64,000 bases of DNA from Halomonas shengliensis (GTDB lineage: Bacteria; Pseudomonadota; Gammaproteobacteria; Pseudomonadales; Halomonadaceae). Shown one piece after another: positions 1 to 8,934 of the stretch; positions within the stretch are counted from its first letter, which is position 1, and the number at the start of each line of letters is the position of its first letter. The position numbers and the translations under genes were made by a program. The notes under the pieces were generated by a model. The model worked only from the letters and a program-made list of their open reading frames with translations. It did not search any database and was not told the DNA's origin. The stretch lies in assembly GCF_900104135.1 (NCBI RefSeq), contig NZ_FNIV01000003.1:124001-188000 (forward strand). The letters run 5' to 3'.

Positions 1-1
1 G

Positions 2-397
2 CGGAAATATTGCCAAGCGGCAAAGCCCAGCTTGGATGAAAATTATGTTGAGTTTTATGCTTCTCAAGGTATACAAGCTATTCAAGTTGCGTTCTATAGC
101 CAATGGATCGGGTGGGACAAGCTAGGGAGAGAAGTTAGAGAACCGCGTCCATATTGTGGCAAAAGGAGCATTGATGGCCTAAGAGAGTTGTTTGAAACCC
201 CTGTCTATGTGGTGGAAAATGACAAACAGCTTATAAGCTGGCTATATGACTGGTATGGCACTGCATTAATACCTGAAAAGTTAGCGAAGAAATATTTCTC
301 AGAAAAATTTGACAGAAAAAGGCTTGTCTGCGAAGAAGTGAACATGGATCTGGTTAGAGCGTGTTCGGAAGATTACAGCAATAACGTCGCTACATAG
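2..397 (+). CDS. Hypothetical protein, 5'-truncated at window edge
   Basis: The reading frame is open from base 2, so the gene probably begins outside the window. The first possible start inside is a TTG at 32, with no convincing ribosome binding site. The visible 120-odd residues are rich in Tyr, Trp, Glu and Lys, with no signal peptide or membrane segment, and I recognise no domain. Base composition is clearly more AT-rich than the bulk of the window. The stop codon lies 7 bp before a hairpin with integron attC architecture, so the gene may be a mobile cassette. Function unknown. Confidence 0.55.
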   Translation, partial: RKYCQAAKPSLDENYVEFYASQGIQAIQVAFYSQWIGWDKLGREVREPRPYCGKRSIDGLRELFETPVYVVENDKQLISWLYDWYGTALIPEKLAKKYFSEKFDRKRLVCEEVNMDLVRACSEDYSNNVAT

Positions 398-403
398 TTA
401 ATT

Positions 404-464
404 GCATAACAAAGTCAGTCAGAGGTGGAGGGGGCTGCCATCGCCTCTGCTGGTGGCGTTGTAA
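404..464 (+). other. Putative integron attC-like recombination site
   Basis: Seen: bases 406-410 (ATAAC) pair with 458-462 (GTTGT, one G-T wobble). An unpaired spacer follows on each side. Bases 416-425 then pair with 444-452 over 9 bp, leaving a single unpaired T at 419, with an 18-nt loop. A paired R box, an unpaired central spacer and a paired L box with an extrahelical base are the layout of folded attC sites. The AAC and GTT cores are present, but the flanking core bases do not fit RYYYAAC/GTTRRRY fully. It lies directly after the stop codon of the upstream ORF, where an attC is expected. Confidence 0.45.
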
Positions 465-495
465 GTTAGGATAATCTCAATGGCCGCTTCTGGCC

Positions 496-528
496 AAAAG
501 CTGCCTGCCAACACGTTGGCAGGCAGGC
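496..528 (-). terminator. Rho-independent terminator of the MvaT-like gene
   Basis: Inverted repeat 501-512/515-526 gives a long GC-rich stem. Read on the minus strand it is followed by CTTTT. It lies just downstream of the MvaT-like gene's stop. Confidence 0.7.
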
Positions 529-537
529 TATGAGATT

Positions 538-912
538 TTAATTCTCAGTCCTCACCAGCCAACCTTCCACCACCTCAGCGCCATATTCATCCTTCCACTG
601 CTTCAGTGTCTTCTGGTTACCGCCGCGGGTCTCGACGACTTCACCGGTGTTAGGGTTCTTGTAGATCTTCAGCTTGCGCTTGGCGCGGCCGGTACTCCTG
701 GTGCTGTTGGATCCCTTGTCAGAAATCGATGCCGGATTCAGTAGTTTGATAACCTCAGTGGCTGACTTATCGAACTCGCGCATTAGGTCTTCAAGGTGGT
801 TCTTGAACTCCAGCTCTGTCTTCAGGCGATCGTCGTTTTTCAGCCTGTCCAGCTCCTCCTGGAGCTGCTTCAGCTGCTGTTCTTTCTGTATGTAGGTGGT
901 GAGAATTGACAT
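538..912 (-). CDS. MvaT/MvaU-family H-NS-like nucleoid protein
   Basis: 124 residues, the same length as Pseudomonas MvaT. The N-terminal half (about 1-60) is a charged coiled coil (MSILTTYIQKEQQLKQLQEE...) that should dimerise and oligomerise. A basic linker follows (about 75-85). The C-terminal DNA-binding part carries KIYKNPNTGEVVETRGGNQ, matching the MvaT AT-pincer region with its RGGN loop, then KTLKQWKDEYG. Such proteins coat AT-rich DNA and silence horizontally acquired genes. An upstream in-frame ATG exists at 975, but ATG 912 has a good AGAGGAAG ribosome site and the family's normal N-terminus. The gene is less GC-rich than its neighbours and sits beside accessory DNA, so it may itself belong to the island. 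A terminator follows. Confidence 0.88.
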   Translation of the reverse strand: MSILTTYIQKEQQLKQLQEELDRLKNDDRLKTELEFKNHLEDLMREFDKSATEVIKLLNPASISDKGSNSTRSTGRAKRKLKIYKNPNTGEVVETRGGNQKTLKQWKDEYGAEVVEGWLVRTEN

Positions 913-1587
913 GGGCTTCCTCTCTATGGGCTGGATGGAGGTAAGTAGTATGGTAGTATTTTCTATATGATTCAATAGACCTCACCACCTACATCCAGAA
1001 AATGTTCAGTTTTGATACAGCAGGTGAATGCCGTCGAATTATTTTGATTAAAGTCATAGGTTGTTTCTAACAAACAGACTATTCATTTCCTGATCTCTTT
1101 TTATGAGAGTGCAACCTAGCTAGGCAATGATCGAATGAGTTTCACGAATGTTTCGTAGGACCGTGTGCAGCGCAAACTTTCGCGATGCTAACAATTATTA
1201 TAATGAATCGATTTTTTCAAAACCTGAATGAAGCAGAATCCGCGATGTGGACATACTTCCAGGCAGCACCAATCGTTTTTTGCTGGCGATAAGCTCGACA
1301 TCAACATACAAGTGCCTCGCCAGCCATAGGCCGCTTCGCACGTAGAAGCGCGACTTCAAACCCCCAACCGACCTGGACAGCTAGCTAGGTGCTTACACTC
1401 GTGGACTCCCCGGGCTGCAGGCTCAGGAGAGGTCTGATTCGGAAATGCGATCTTAAGCACCCACCAAACCAACTAAGTGCATATACTCGCTGAAGCGCCT
1501 GGTAAAACTCCCAGTCTGGCCTGGCCCGAACAAATGCGGCCTCAGGCACCCATCTGACCTGACGATATACAGCTTTCTTCAATTTAT

Positions 1588-1627
1588 GTCATGTCCGGAC
1601 GTCAATTGTCAGAGAATAAGACATGAC
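1588..1627. repeat. Short inverted repeat (GTCATGTC / GACATGAC)
   Basis: 8-bp perfect arms at 1588-1595 and 1620-1627 in non-coding DNA. They could be an element end or a protein binding site; no transposase is present. Confidence 0.35.
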
Positions 1628-1749
1628 GCCGAGCGGTAAAGGCCGGTTCGAGGGTGCCTCTGGCCGCCGCCGACCTAGCTGCACCAATACAACCAGCCTC
1701 TACCGCATGCCAGTGATGCCTGATGAGCAGCGTGTTGTGGTCAGTCAGG

Positions 1750-1887
1750 TGTCAACGAATGGCCAATTTATTTACCTGAAGCCCCATATTTGGTCACTCT
1801 GTTGACAGATACCGCCTAGCAGCACTGGTCGATGCATAACATGCTGTTTTGTAAAGATTCATCTCGTATTTATCACAGTGTCAACGA
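1750..1887. repeat. TGTCAAC repeats, possible IS remnant
   Basis: TGTCAACGA occurs at 1750-1758 and again at 1879-1887 in direct orientation. The inverse, GTTGACA, is at 1801-1807. Repeated short motifs of this type are common at insertion sequence ends, but no transposase reading frame survives. The assignment is an inference. Confidence 0.3.
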
Positions 1888-1966
1888 GGGTGATGTTATT
1901 CGATACAAATCACCCCTGGCCCGAGGATCCCGCCACCGCCGAGGCCACCGCCCGCACCAAGCGGCG

Positions 1967-3316
1967 TTAGGTGGCGTCGCTTCGACGCAGTAGCCGCAGC
2001 GCCAGGCCGCCCACCAGCAGCGTACCGGCGATCAGCACCCCCCACAGCAGCCAGCGGGTCCAGTCCCGGGGCGGGGTCAGGGCGGTCTCGCCGGCCAGGG
2101 TCTCGCGCGCCCCCAGGCAGGCGCCGGCCGGCTGCCACGCCTCGCCGTGGCGGGCCCGCAGCGACTCGAGCACCGCTGCCACCGCGGCCGGCTGGCGTAC
2201 CGCCTGGGCGCTGCCGGCCACCAGCCGCCAGGGGGCCTCGCCCTCGGCCAGGAACACCACCCGCTCCGGCGTGTAGCCCAGGCGCAGCCGGGGTGGCGGA
2301 CCCGGGCGCGTGGTATCGGTAAGCAGCCGCCAGTGGCGGTCGCGGCGGGTTTCGTCAAGCGCCTGGGGCAGGGAACGCAGCTCCCCCGGGGGTTCCCCTA
2401 GGCGATAGCCCGTCCAGGGGCGAGTCGCCGTCCGCCAGGGGGCGTCCGGCGCCTCGCGGCTCTCCAGCCGCCAGCGCGCGGCGTAGGGGGTGTCGCTCAC
2501 CACATCGGCGAGGCTGACCGGCGGCCGCCCCGCCAGCCGGTAGTGGAACTCCCCATCGGCGAGGCGCTCGCCGTCGAGGAGCGCCCAGGCCGATTCCCGG
2601 GCCGCCGGGGATGCCGGCATGACCGCCTCGACGCCATCGAAAGCGATCGGCGGCTGGCCCGGCAGCGGGCGCAGGCGCAGATAGCGGGCCGAGGTGGCGC
2701 CGAGCTCCAGGCGGCGACGGACGAGCCGCTGGCCGTCGTGGGCGACCTCCAGCAGCCGGCCCCGGGCCAGCAGGGGCCGCCATTCCTCGAGGTCGTCGCT
2801 GGCCTCCACGCGGTAGAGGCTGTCCACCGGGGCCTCGGCGTCCCAGTGCAGGGAGAGGGCGGCGACGGGCCCGTCAAGGCCGCTCAGGTCGACCAGGGCG
2901 GCGCCGGAGGCGTCTCGGTCACGGCGCGCGGCGTCATCGCCCGCCGAGCCGCGGCTCTCGATGCGCCGCAGCCGTCCCGAGGCATCGGTCTCGCCGATCA
3001 GCTCCCAGCGCGAGGTATCGCTCGGTGGGGGCGGCAGCGGGAACCAGGCCACCGGCTGCAGGCGTTCGCTCGGCGCCGGGGCGGGTTCCTCCTCAACCCG
3101 GGTGGGGACCGCCCGGCCGCGGGCGTCGACCACCTGGAGGTCGGCGAGGGCCGGGGTATGCAGCGAGCGGTAGACCTCCGGGGTCAGGGTGAGGCGGTAG
3201 GCCGCCGCCGGCGCCTCCACCTCGAGGGGCCAGGCATGGCGCCACTCCTCCTCGAGCGTTCCGGCCCCAAGCAGCGTGGGCCAGGCCAGCAGTGCCAGAT
3301 AGCCGAGGCGTCTCAT
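1967..3316 (-). CDS. DUF3999 family membrane-anchored protein
   Basis: 449 residues. An N-terminal signal peptide (MRRLGYLALLAWPTLLGAG) is followed by a long extracytoplasmic region that looks beta-rich, and one transmembrane helix near the C-terminus (about 418-440) ends in RLLRR. The layout matches DUF3999 proteins, whose function is not established. The start ATG at 3316 overlaps the upstream DUF2339 stop as ATGA, so the two are translationally coupled. Much longer frames continue upstream, but they run antisense or out of register with the DUF2339 gene and are not real. Protein and partner probably act together at the cell envelope (inference from conserved adjacency). Confidence 0.8.
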   Translation of the reverse strand: MRRLGYLALLAWPTLLGAGTLEEEWRHAWPLEVEAPAAAYRLTLTPEVYRSLHTPALADLQVVDARGRAVPTRVEEEPAPAPSERLQPVAWFPLPPPPSDTSRWELIGETDASGRLRRIESRGSAGDDAARRDRDASGAALVDLSGLDGPVAALSLHWDAEAPVDSLYRVEASDDLEEWRPLLARGRLLEVAHDGQRLVRRRLELGATSARYLRLRPLPGQPPIAFDGVEAVMPASPAARESAWALLDGERLADGEFHYRLAGRPPVSLADVVSDTPYAARWRLESREAPDAPWRTATRPWTGYRLGEPPGELRSLPQALDETRRDRHWRLLTDTTRPGPPPRLRLGYTPERVVFLAEGEAPWRLVAGSAQAVRQPAAVAAVLESLRARHGEAWQPAGACLGARETLAGETALTPPRDWTRWLLWGVLIAGTLLVGGLALRLLRRSDAT

Positions 3317-6012
3317 GGCGTCTCCTCCTGCCGCCGCGGCGGCGCCGGGGCGAGGTAGCCCACACCGATGCACAGCAGCCCGTAGCCGATGAAGGAGGCG
3401 ATGCCCAGCAGGTTGCCCAGGTGCTGGCGATCCACCACCACCAGCTTGACCAGCACCACCGCCATCAGCAGCGCGGCGAGTCGCCACAGGGTGCGTTGCC
3501 GGCGCCGCGAGCCCAGCACCCAGCCGATCACCCCCAGTAGGCTCCACAGCAGGGTGAGGCCGGTCTGCACCAGGCCGAGTTCCAGCATCGCCGGCGACCA
3601 GGGCGCGCCGCCCGCCAGGTGCGCCCCGCGCAGCAGCTCCACGGTGAGCAGCAGGAAGGCCGCGCCCCCCAGCAGGGCCGTGGCGTGACGTGCCGGCGCC
3701 GCGGGCCAGAGGCCGCCTCGCCACAGCTGGAAGGCCACCAGCAGGGTCGTCCACTGCGCCAGGGCCAGGGGATTGGCCAGCGGCAGCCAGGGCAGCGGAT
3801 AGGGATCGCCGGGGCGCGGCAGCAGCGCCACCCAGGCGAGTGCCAGCGCCAGCAGCACGCCGGTGGCGAGCGACACGCGCCAGGCCCTGGCCGGCTCGAC
3901 CAGGGGGCGCAGCACCCAGTCGGGGCGGCGGCAGAGCAGGACGGCGAGCGTCAGCCAGGGCAGTAGCGCGGCGGCGAGCTGCCAGGCCGGCGCCAGGTTC
4001 AGGGGCAGCGGCTGCAGCAGCAGGGTGCTGAGGAAGAGTGGCGTGGCGGCGAGCCAGGCCCCCTGGGCCCAGGCGGCGGGCGGCAGGGGCTCCCCGATAA
4101 GCGCCTCGGGGTGTCGCGCCAGCCCCTGGAGCTGGTGATAGCCGAGCGCCATCACCAGGGCGAAGCCCCAGGGGGCGAGGGGGCCGCCGGCGAGCGGTGC
4201 CATAAGGGCCTGCTCGAGGGCACCGCCGAGCAGTAGCGCCGCGAGCAGCAGCCCGCCGGCCACGCCCCAGGCCAGCGCCGCGGCCGGCCGGCGGCGATGG
4301 CACTCGGCCAGGGCCAGCCCGGTGAACGCCAGCAGCGCCAGGCGCCAGTCGTCCGCCAGGCTCGGCGGGGCGTGGCGCTCGATCTCCCGGGCGGCGATGC
4401 CGAACCACCCGGCCAGGCCCCAGGCGAAGGCGCCTATGGCCCAACGCCGTCGGCCGTCACGCCACAGCAGCTCGGCGCTGACCAGCCCGGCGGCGGCGAT
4501 CAGCACGCCGGCCATGAAGGCGGCGTTGGCCACCGGGGTATCGGTGGTCCAGGCGAAGAGCAGGCTGGCGAGCAGCGTGAGGCCCGCCACCAGCTGCAGG
4601 GCGAGGCCGGCGAGGCGCGGCAGCAGGCGGCATTGGCGCAGGCCCAGCCACACCAGGGCGGCGCCCTCCACGGCCAGCAGGCCGGCGCTGACCCGGGCCG
4701 AGAGCGCCAGCGGGATCGCCAGGGTGGCGAAACCCAGCGCCAGGGCGGCATGGGCCTCGCCGAGCGGCCGGGTGGGGGCGCGGCGGATGAGCCTGGCGGC
4801 GAGCAGGGCATAGAGCAGGGCGACCCCCAGGGCACACAGGGCCAGCGGCAACCGTTCGCCCTCCAGCAGCGCGGCCTGCAGGCCGAAGGCCAGCAGCGGG
4901 GTGCCGAAGACCAGGGTGCCATCGAGCCGCCTGACCGCGGCGCGGGGGGACGGCGTCTCCGCCCCGCGTCGGGCGTGGAGGATCGGGATCGCCAGGTAGA
5001 GCAGGAAGAACAGCGCCAAAAAGGGCTGGGCCACGGCGAAGTGCGCGGGAGCGTACTCCAGCACGCCCCAGGCCGTGGCGATGGCGAAGGTGGCGACGAA
5101 GCCCAGCAGCTCGAGCAGACGCCAGTGGCGCACCCAGGCGATGGCGAAGATGCCGAGGTTGAGCAGGGCGTAGTAGCCGAACAGCACCAGCGGATCGCCG
5201 GGCCCGCGGGCCAGCCACAGTGGGGCCAGGAAGCCGGCCAGGCTGCCCAGCACGGCGAGCGAGAGCGCATTCTGCAGCACGCCGAGCACCCCGAGCCCCG
5301 CCACCAGCACCGCGCTGAGCAGGAAGGCGAGCGGCAGGGGCAGCAGCGCGAAGCGCTGGGCGGCGGCGAAGATCACCATCAGCAGCACGCCGATGGCGCC
5401 ACCCTGCAGGCTCAGGGCGAAGGCGCGCCGTGCCTGGTGCTGGTGCCAGCCGAGCCCCAGGGCGGCCACGGCCAGGGCGGCGATGCCGGCCAGGCGCAGC
5501 TCGACGGAGAGGGTCAGCCAGCCCTGGGTGGAGGCGTGGCGGATCAGCGCCGCGAGCCCCGCGAAGAGCACCAGGATGCCGATCTTGACCGGCAGGTTGC
5601 CCTCGCTGAGCCAGCGCGCCGCGGCGCCACGCGCCCGGCGAGTGGCGGCGGCGAGCCGACGGGCGGGCCCACCTCGCCAGACGCGTCGCCGGCCCTCGCC
5701 AGGTGGGCGCTCGGTAGCCTCGGCCTCGCGCCAGGCATCCATGGTCAGCGCCTCTCTCGCCCCTTTCGTCTCTCTCGCCTCGCGCGCTTCTTGTGCCTCT
5801 TGCGCCGGCGCCATGGGCCCCGGTCGATCCGCTCGGTCTCGAGGCGCCGCCTCGGCCCGTTCGCTCGACGCGCCGTCGGCGGCGGGGCGGGACAGGGCCG
5901 CCTCAAGCGCCGCCACGCGACGGCTCAGCCGCGACAGCCGCACCAGGGCGACCACGGCCACCAGGCTTGGCAGCCCCAGCAGGATCACCAGCAGTGTCAT
6001 CAGCAGCGGCAT
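3313..6012 (-). CDS. DUF2339 multi-spanning membrane protein
   Basis: 899 residues, mostly hydrophobic. Residues 1-20 form a first helix (MPLLMTLLVILLGLPSLVAV). Residues 20-125 form a cytoplasmic, charged, Glu/Arg/Ala-rich segment with low-complexity repeats (QEAQEAREARETKGARE). About twenty or more consecutive membrane helices rich in Ala, Leu and Gly follow. This is the DUF2339 organisation; members are predicted integral membrane proteins of unknown function, often next to DUF3999. It is the first gene of a two-gene operon with the DUF3999 gene (4-bp overlap). No catalytic motif is apparent. Confidence 0.85.
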   Translation of the reverse strand: MPLLMTLLVILLGLPSLVAVVALVRLSRLSRRVAALEAALSRPAADGASSERAEAAPRDRADRPGPMAPAQEAQEAREARETKGAREALTMDAWREAEATERPPGEGRRRVWRGGPARRLAAATRRARGAAARWLSEGNLPVKIGILVLFAGLAALIRHASTQGWLTLSVELRLAGIAALAVAALGLGWHQHQARRAFALSLQGGAIGVLLMVIFAAAQRFALLPLPLAFLLSAVLVAGLGVLGVLQNALSLAVLGSLAGFLAPLWLARGPGDPLVLFGYYALLNLGIFAIAWVRHWRLLELLGFVATFAIATAWGVLEYAPAHFAVAQPFLALFFLLYLAIPILHARRGAETPSPRAAVRRLDGTLVFGTPLLAFGLQAALLEGERLPLALCALGVALLYALLAARLIRRAPTRPLGEAHAALALGFATLAIPLALSARVSAGLLAVEGAALVWLGLRQCRLLPRLAGLALQLVAGLTLLASLLFAWTTDTPVANAAFMAGVLIAAAGLVSAELLWRDGRRRWAIGAFAWGLAGWFGIAAREIERHAPPSLADDWRLALLAFTGLALAECHRRRPAAALAWGVAGGLLLAALLLGGALEQALMAPLAGGPLAPWGFALVMALGYHQLQGLARHPEALIGEPLPPAAWAQGAWLAATPLFLSTLLLQPLPLNLAPAWQLAAALLPWLTLAVLLCRRPDWVLRPLVEPARAWRVSLATGVLLALALAWVALLPRPGDPYPLPWLPLANPLALAQWTTLLVAFQLWRGGLWPAAPARHATALLGGAAFLLLTVELLRGAHLAGGAPWSPAMLELGLVQTGLTLLWSLLGVIGWVLGSRRRQRTLWRLAALLMAVVLVKLVVVDRQHLGNLLGIASFIGYGLLCIGVGYLAPAPPRRQEETP

Positions 6013-6102
6013 GGCTTCCCTCCCTCGCCGGCGTGTCGGTGGATGCCCGGGACCTTCCCAGCATGGGTCACCCGCGCCCGGCTGTCGCCTGTTCCCGCTG
6101 GC

Positions 6103-8814
6103 TCAGTGGCGCCGCCGCAGCACCCACTTCTCCGCCTCGATCACCAGGTAGATGGCCACGCCGACCGCGAGGATCGCCAACCAGTGGCTCGCGGCCAGTC
6201 CCTCGGCGCCGAACACCAGCTGCATGAAGGGCAGGTAGGTCCAGCCCAGCTGCAGCACCGCCACCGCGCCGATGGAGCCCCACACCGGGCGGCTGCCGAA
6301 GATCCCCTGTAGGGAGAGGGTGCTGGCGGTGAGGAAGCGGCTGTTGATCAGGTAGGCGGCGCTGCCCACCACCAGCATGTTCACCGCGCCGGCACGGGCG
6401 AGCTCGATGCTGCCGCCCTGGGCGTTGAGGATCCAGGAGAAGACCCCGAACACGCCGAGCAGCAGCAGCAGCGAGACGAAGCCCACCCGCCACAGCAGGA
6501 AGAGGTCGAGCAGGGCGGCGCCGGGGTCACGCGGGCGGCGGCGCATCAGGTCCGCCTCGCCCTTCTCGAAGGCCAGCGCCAGGCCCAGGGTCACCGCCAC
6601 CACCATGTTGACCCACAGCGCCTGCACCGGGGTCACCGGCAACTGGCTGCCGGCCAGCACGGCGAGCAGGATCGCCAGGCCCTGGGCACCGTTGGTGGGC
6701 AGCAGGTAGGTGATGGTCTTGCGGATGTTGTCGTAGACCTTGCGGCCCTCGCGGATGGCCCCGACGATGGTGGCGAAGTTGTCGTCGGCGAGCACCATCT
6801 CGGCGGCCTCCTTGGCCGCCTCGGTGCCCTGGATGCCCATGGCCACGCCGACGTCGGCGCGCTTGAGTGCCGGGCCGTCGTTGACCCCGTCGCCGGTCAT
6901 GGCGCAGATGCCGCCGTGGGACTGCATCGCCTGCACCAGGCGCAGCTTGTGCTCCGGTGCGGCCCGGGCGAAGACATCCACCTCGAGGATCACCTCGGCG
7001 AGCTCGGCGTCGGACATCGCCTCGATCTCGCGGCCGCTGATCGCCCGCTCGGTATGGGCGAAGCCCAGCTGGCGGGCGATGGCCAGCGCCGTCACCGCGT
7101 GGTCGCCGGTGATCATCACCGGGCGGATGCCGGCGGCCAGGCACTCCGCCACCGCGGCGATCGCCTCGTCCCGGGGCGGGTCGAGTAGGCCCACCAGGCC
7201 CAGCAGTGTCAGGCCGTCCTCGGCGTGGTGATCCTCCAGCGAGGCGACCTCATCGAGCGGCTTCTCGGCCAGCGCCAGCACCCGCAGCCCCTGCTCGGAG
7301 AGGGCATGGATGCGCGCCTCCCAGGCATCGTGATCGAGCTCGCCGTCCTCGCCATCCTCCAGGCGCACGCGGTGGCACATCTCCAGCAGGCGGTCCGGTG
7401 CCCCCTTGACCAGCAGGCAGTGCCTGCCGTCAACCTTGTGGAGGGTGGCCATGTACTTGCGCTCGGACTCGAAGGGGATGGCGTCCTGGCGGCCATGATC
7501 GCCGCGCAGGGTGCGGGCCTCGAGCCCCGCCTTGGCGGCGGCGACCACCAGCGCCCCCTCGGTGGGATCGCCGTGGATGCGCCAGTGCCCCTCCTCGCGG
7601 GCCAGCTCGGCGTCGTTGCACAGCACCCCCACCTTGAGGAAGTGGCGCAGGGCGTGGTGGTCATCGAGGTCGAGTGTCGCGCCCGTCCGGCCGTCGTCGG
7701 CCACGGCGTGGAAGCGCCCCTCGGGGGCGAACCCGGTGCCCTCGACGCGGACCTCGCCCTCAGGCAGCCAGATCGCCCGGGCGGTCATCTCGTTGCGGGT
7801 CAGGGTGCCGGTCTTGTCGGAGAAGATGGTGGAGATGGAGCCCAGGGTCTCCACCGCCGGCAGGCGCCGGATGATGGCGTGGCGCCGCGCCATGGCCTGC
7901 ACCCCCAGCGCCAGGCCGATGGTGACGATGGCCGGCATCCCCTCGGGGATCGCCGCCACGGCCAGGCCCACCGCGGCCATGAACATGTCGCTTGCCGGCT
8001 CGCCGTGGACCAGTACGCCGAAGGCGGCGGTGAGGGCGGCGATCGCCAGGATGATCATCGCCAGCACCCGGCCGGCGCGGTCGATCTGGCGCAGCAGCGG
8101 GGTCTTGAGCTTCTCCACCCCGCGCAGCAGCTCGGAGATGCGACCGATCTCGGTGTGGGTGCCGGTGGCCACCACCAGCCCCCGGGCGGTGCCCTGGACC
8201 ACGATGGTGCCGGCGTAGGCCATGCCGGTCCGGTCGCCCAGCTCGGCCTCGGCCTCCACCGTCGCGGTTTCCTTGTCCACCGCGGTGGACTCGCCGGTCA
8301 GCGAGGCCTCCTCGGTGCGTAGTCGCCTGGCGGTGAGCAGGCGCAGGTCCGCCGGCACCCGGTCGCCGCTCTCCACCAGCACGATGTCCCCCGGCACCAG
8401 CGCCTCGGCGGGGATCGTCTGGCGCCGGCCGTCGCGCAGCACCTGGGCCTGGGGCGAGAGCATGTTGCGGATGCTCTCCAGGGCCTGCTCGGCCTTGCCC
8501 TCCTGCAGGAAGCCGATCAGGGCGATGATCAGCACCACCCCGAAGATGGCGATGGCGTCCAGGGTGTGGCCGAGCCCCAGGCTCGCCACCGCGGCGCCGA
8601 TCAGCACCAGCATCAGCACGTTGGCGAGCTGCTCGAGGAAGCGCTTCCATGCCGGGCGTGCCTCGGCCTGCTGCAACTGGTTGGGGCCGTATCGCTCGAG
8701 ACGGGCCTCGGCCTCGTCCTCGGCAAGCCCGTCGGCGGACGCCTCCAGGCGTGCCAGGGCCTCCTCGCCGGTCAGGGCGTGCCAGGCGCCCGCCTCCTGC
8801 TGTGATTCGCTCAT
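6103..8814 (-). CDS. Cation-transporting P-type ATPase (P2-type)
   Basis: 903 residues with the complete P2-ATPase order. There is an N-terminal cation ATPase domain (about 10-60), the actuator TGES motif at 173-176, the TM4 motif PEGMPA at 290-295, and the phosphorylation motif DKTGTLT with Asp333. The nucleotide-binding region and the hinge TGDGVND are present, as is a C-terminal block of membrane helices. It should pump cations (Ca2+, Na+ or K+ class) across the inner membrane using ATP. TM6 reads VNMVVAVTLGLALAFE, so it lacks the TDGxPA of calcium pumps. The ion therefore cannot be named. Monocistronic, with its own upstream region of about 120 bp. Confidence 0.9.
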   Translation of the reverse strand: MSESQQEAGAWHALTGEEALARLEASADGLAEDEAEARLERYGPNQLQQAEARPAWKRFLEQLANVLMLVLIGAAVASLGLGHTLDAIAIFGVVLIIALIGFLQEGKAEQALESIRNMLSPQAQVLRDGRRQTIPAEALVPGDIVLVESGDRVPADLRLLTARRLRTEEASLTGESTAVDKETATVEAEAELGDRTGMAYAGTIVVQGTARGLVVATGTHTEIGRISELLRGVEKLKTPLLRQIDRAGRVLAMIILAIAALTAAFGVLVHGEPASDMFMAAVGLAVAAIPEGMPAIVTIGLALGVQAMARRHAIIRRLPAVETLGSISTIFSDKTGTLTRNEMTARAIWLPEGEVRVEGTGFAPEGRFHAVADDGRTGATLDLDDHHALRHFLKVGVLCNDAELAREEGHWRIHGDPTEGALVVAAAKAGLEARTLRGDHGRQDAIPFESERKYMATLHKVDGRHCLLVKGAPDRLLEMCHRVRLEDGEDGELDHDAWEARIHALSEQGLRVLALAEKPLDEVASLEDHHAEDGLTLLGLVGLLDPPRDEAIAAVAECLAAGIRPVMITGDHAVTALAIARQLGFAHTERAISGREIEAMSDAELAEVILEVDVFARAAPEHKLRLVQAMQSHGGICAMTGDGVNDGPALKRADVGVAMGIQGTEAAKEAAEMVLADDNFATIVGAIREGRKVYDNIRKTITYLLPTNGAQGLAILLAVLAGSQLPVTPVQALWVNMVVAVTLGLALAFEKGEADLMRRRPRDPGAALLDLFLLWRVGFVSLLLLLGVFGVFSWILNAQGGSIELARAGAVNMLVVGSAAYLINSRFLTASTLSLQGIFGSRPVWGSIGAVAVLQLGWTYLPFMQLVFGAEGLAASHWLAILAVGVAIYLVIEAEKWVLRRRH

Positions 8815-8934
8815 CCCGTGATCTCCGGCCGGTCATGGTCCATGCCGGCAGATGTATCACATCTCATGCTGCGCTGCAGTGACACGGGACAGGGTTCCGT
8901 GCCCAAGCCGCTGAAACGCCGGCCGTGAGAGGCG

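Larger units (their letters stand above)
913..1966. other. Gene-poor, AT-richer stretch
   Basis: About 1 kb with no gene I can support. Short open frames exist at 1385-1582 (minus, TTG start) and 1623-1805 (plus), but neither has a convincing start or a recognisable family. The left part is AT-rich and presumably holds the promoter of the MvaT-like gene. The right part (about 1580-1890) contains inverted and direct repeats listed separately and may be a decayed mobile element. GC content jumps at about 1910, where the DUF3999 gene begins. Confidence 0.5.

Noticed and set aside
1967-4444. Very long minus-strand open frame upstream of the DUF3999 gene
   Set aside because: Its first 376 codons run out of frame through the DUF2339 gene; composition is Arg/Gly/Ala-rich shadow coding caused by high GC.
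4297-6312. 671-codon plus-strand frame antisense to DUF2339
   Set aside because: Gln/Gly/Glu-rich antisense of a transmembrane gene with no start signal or domain.
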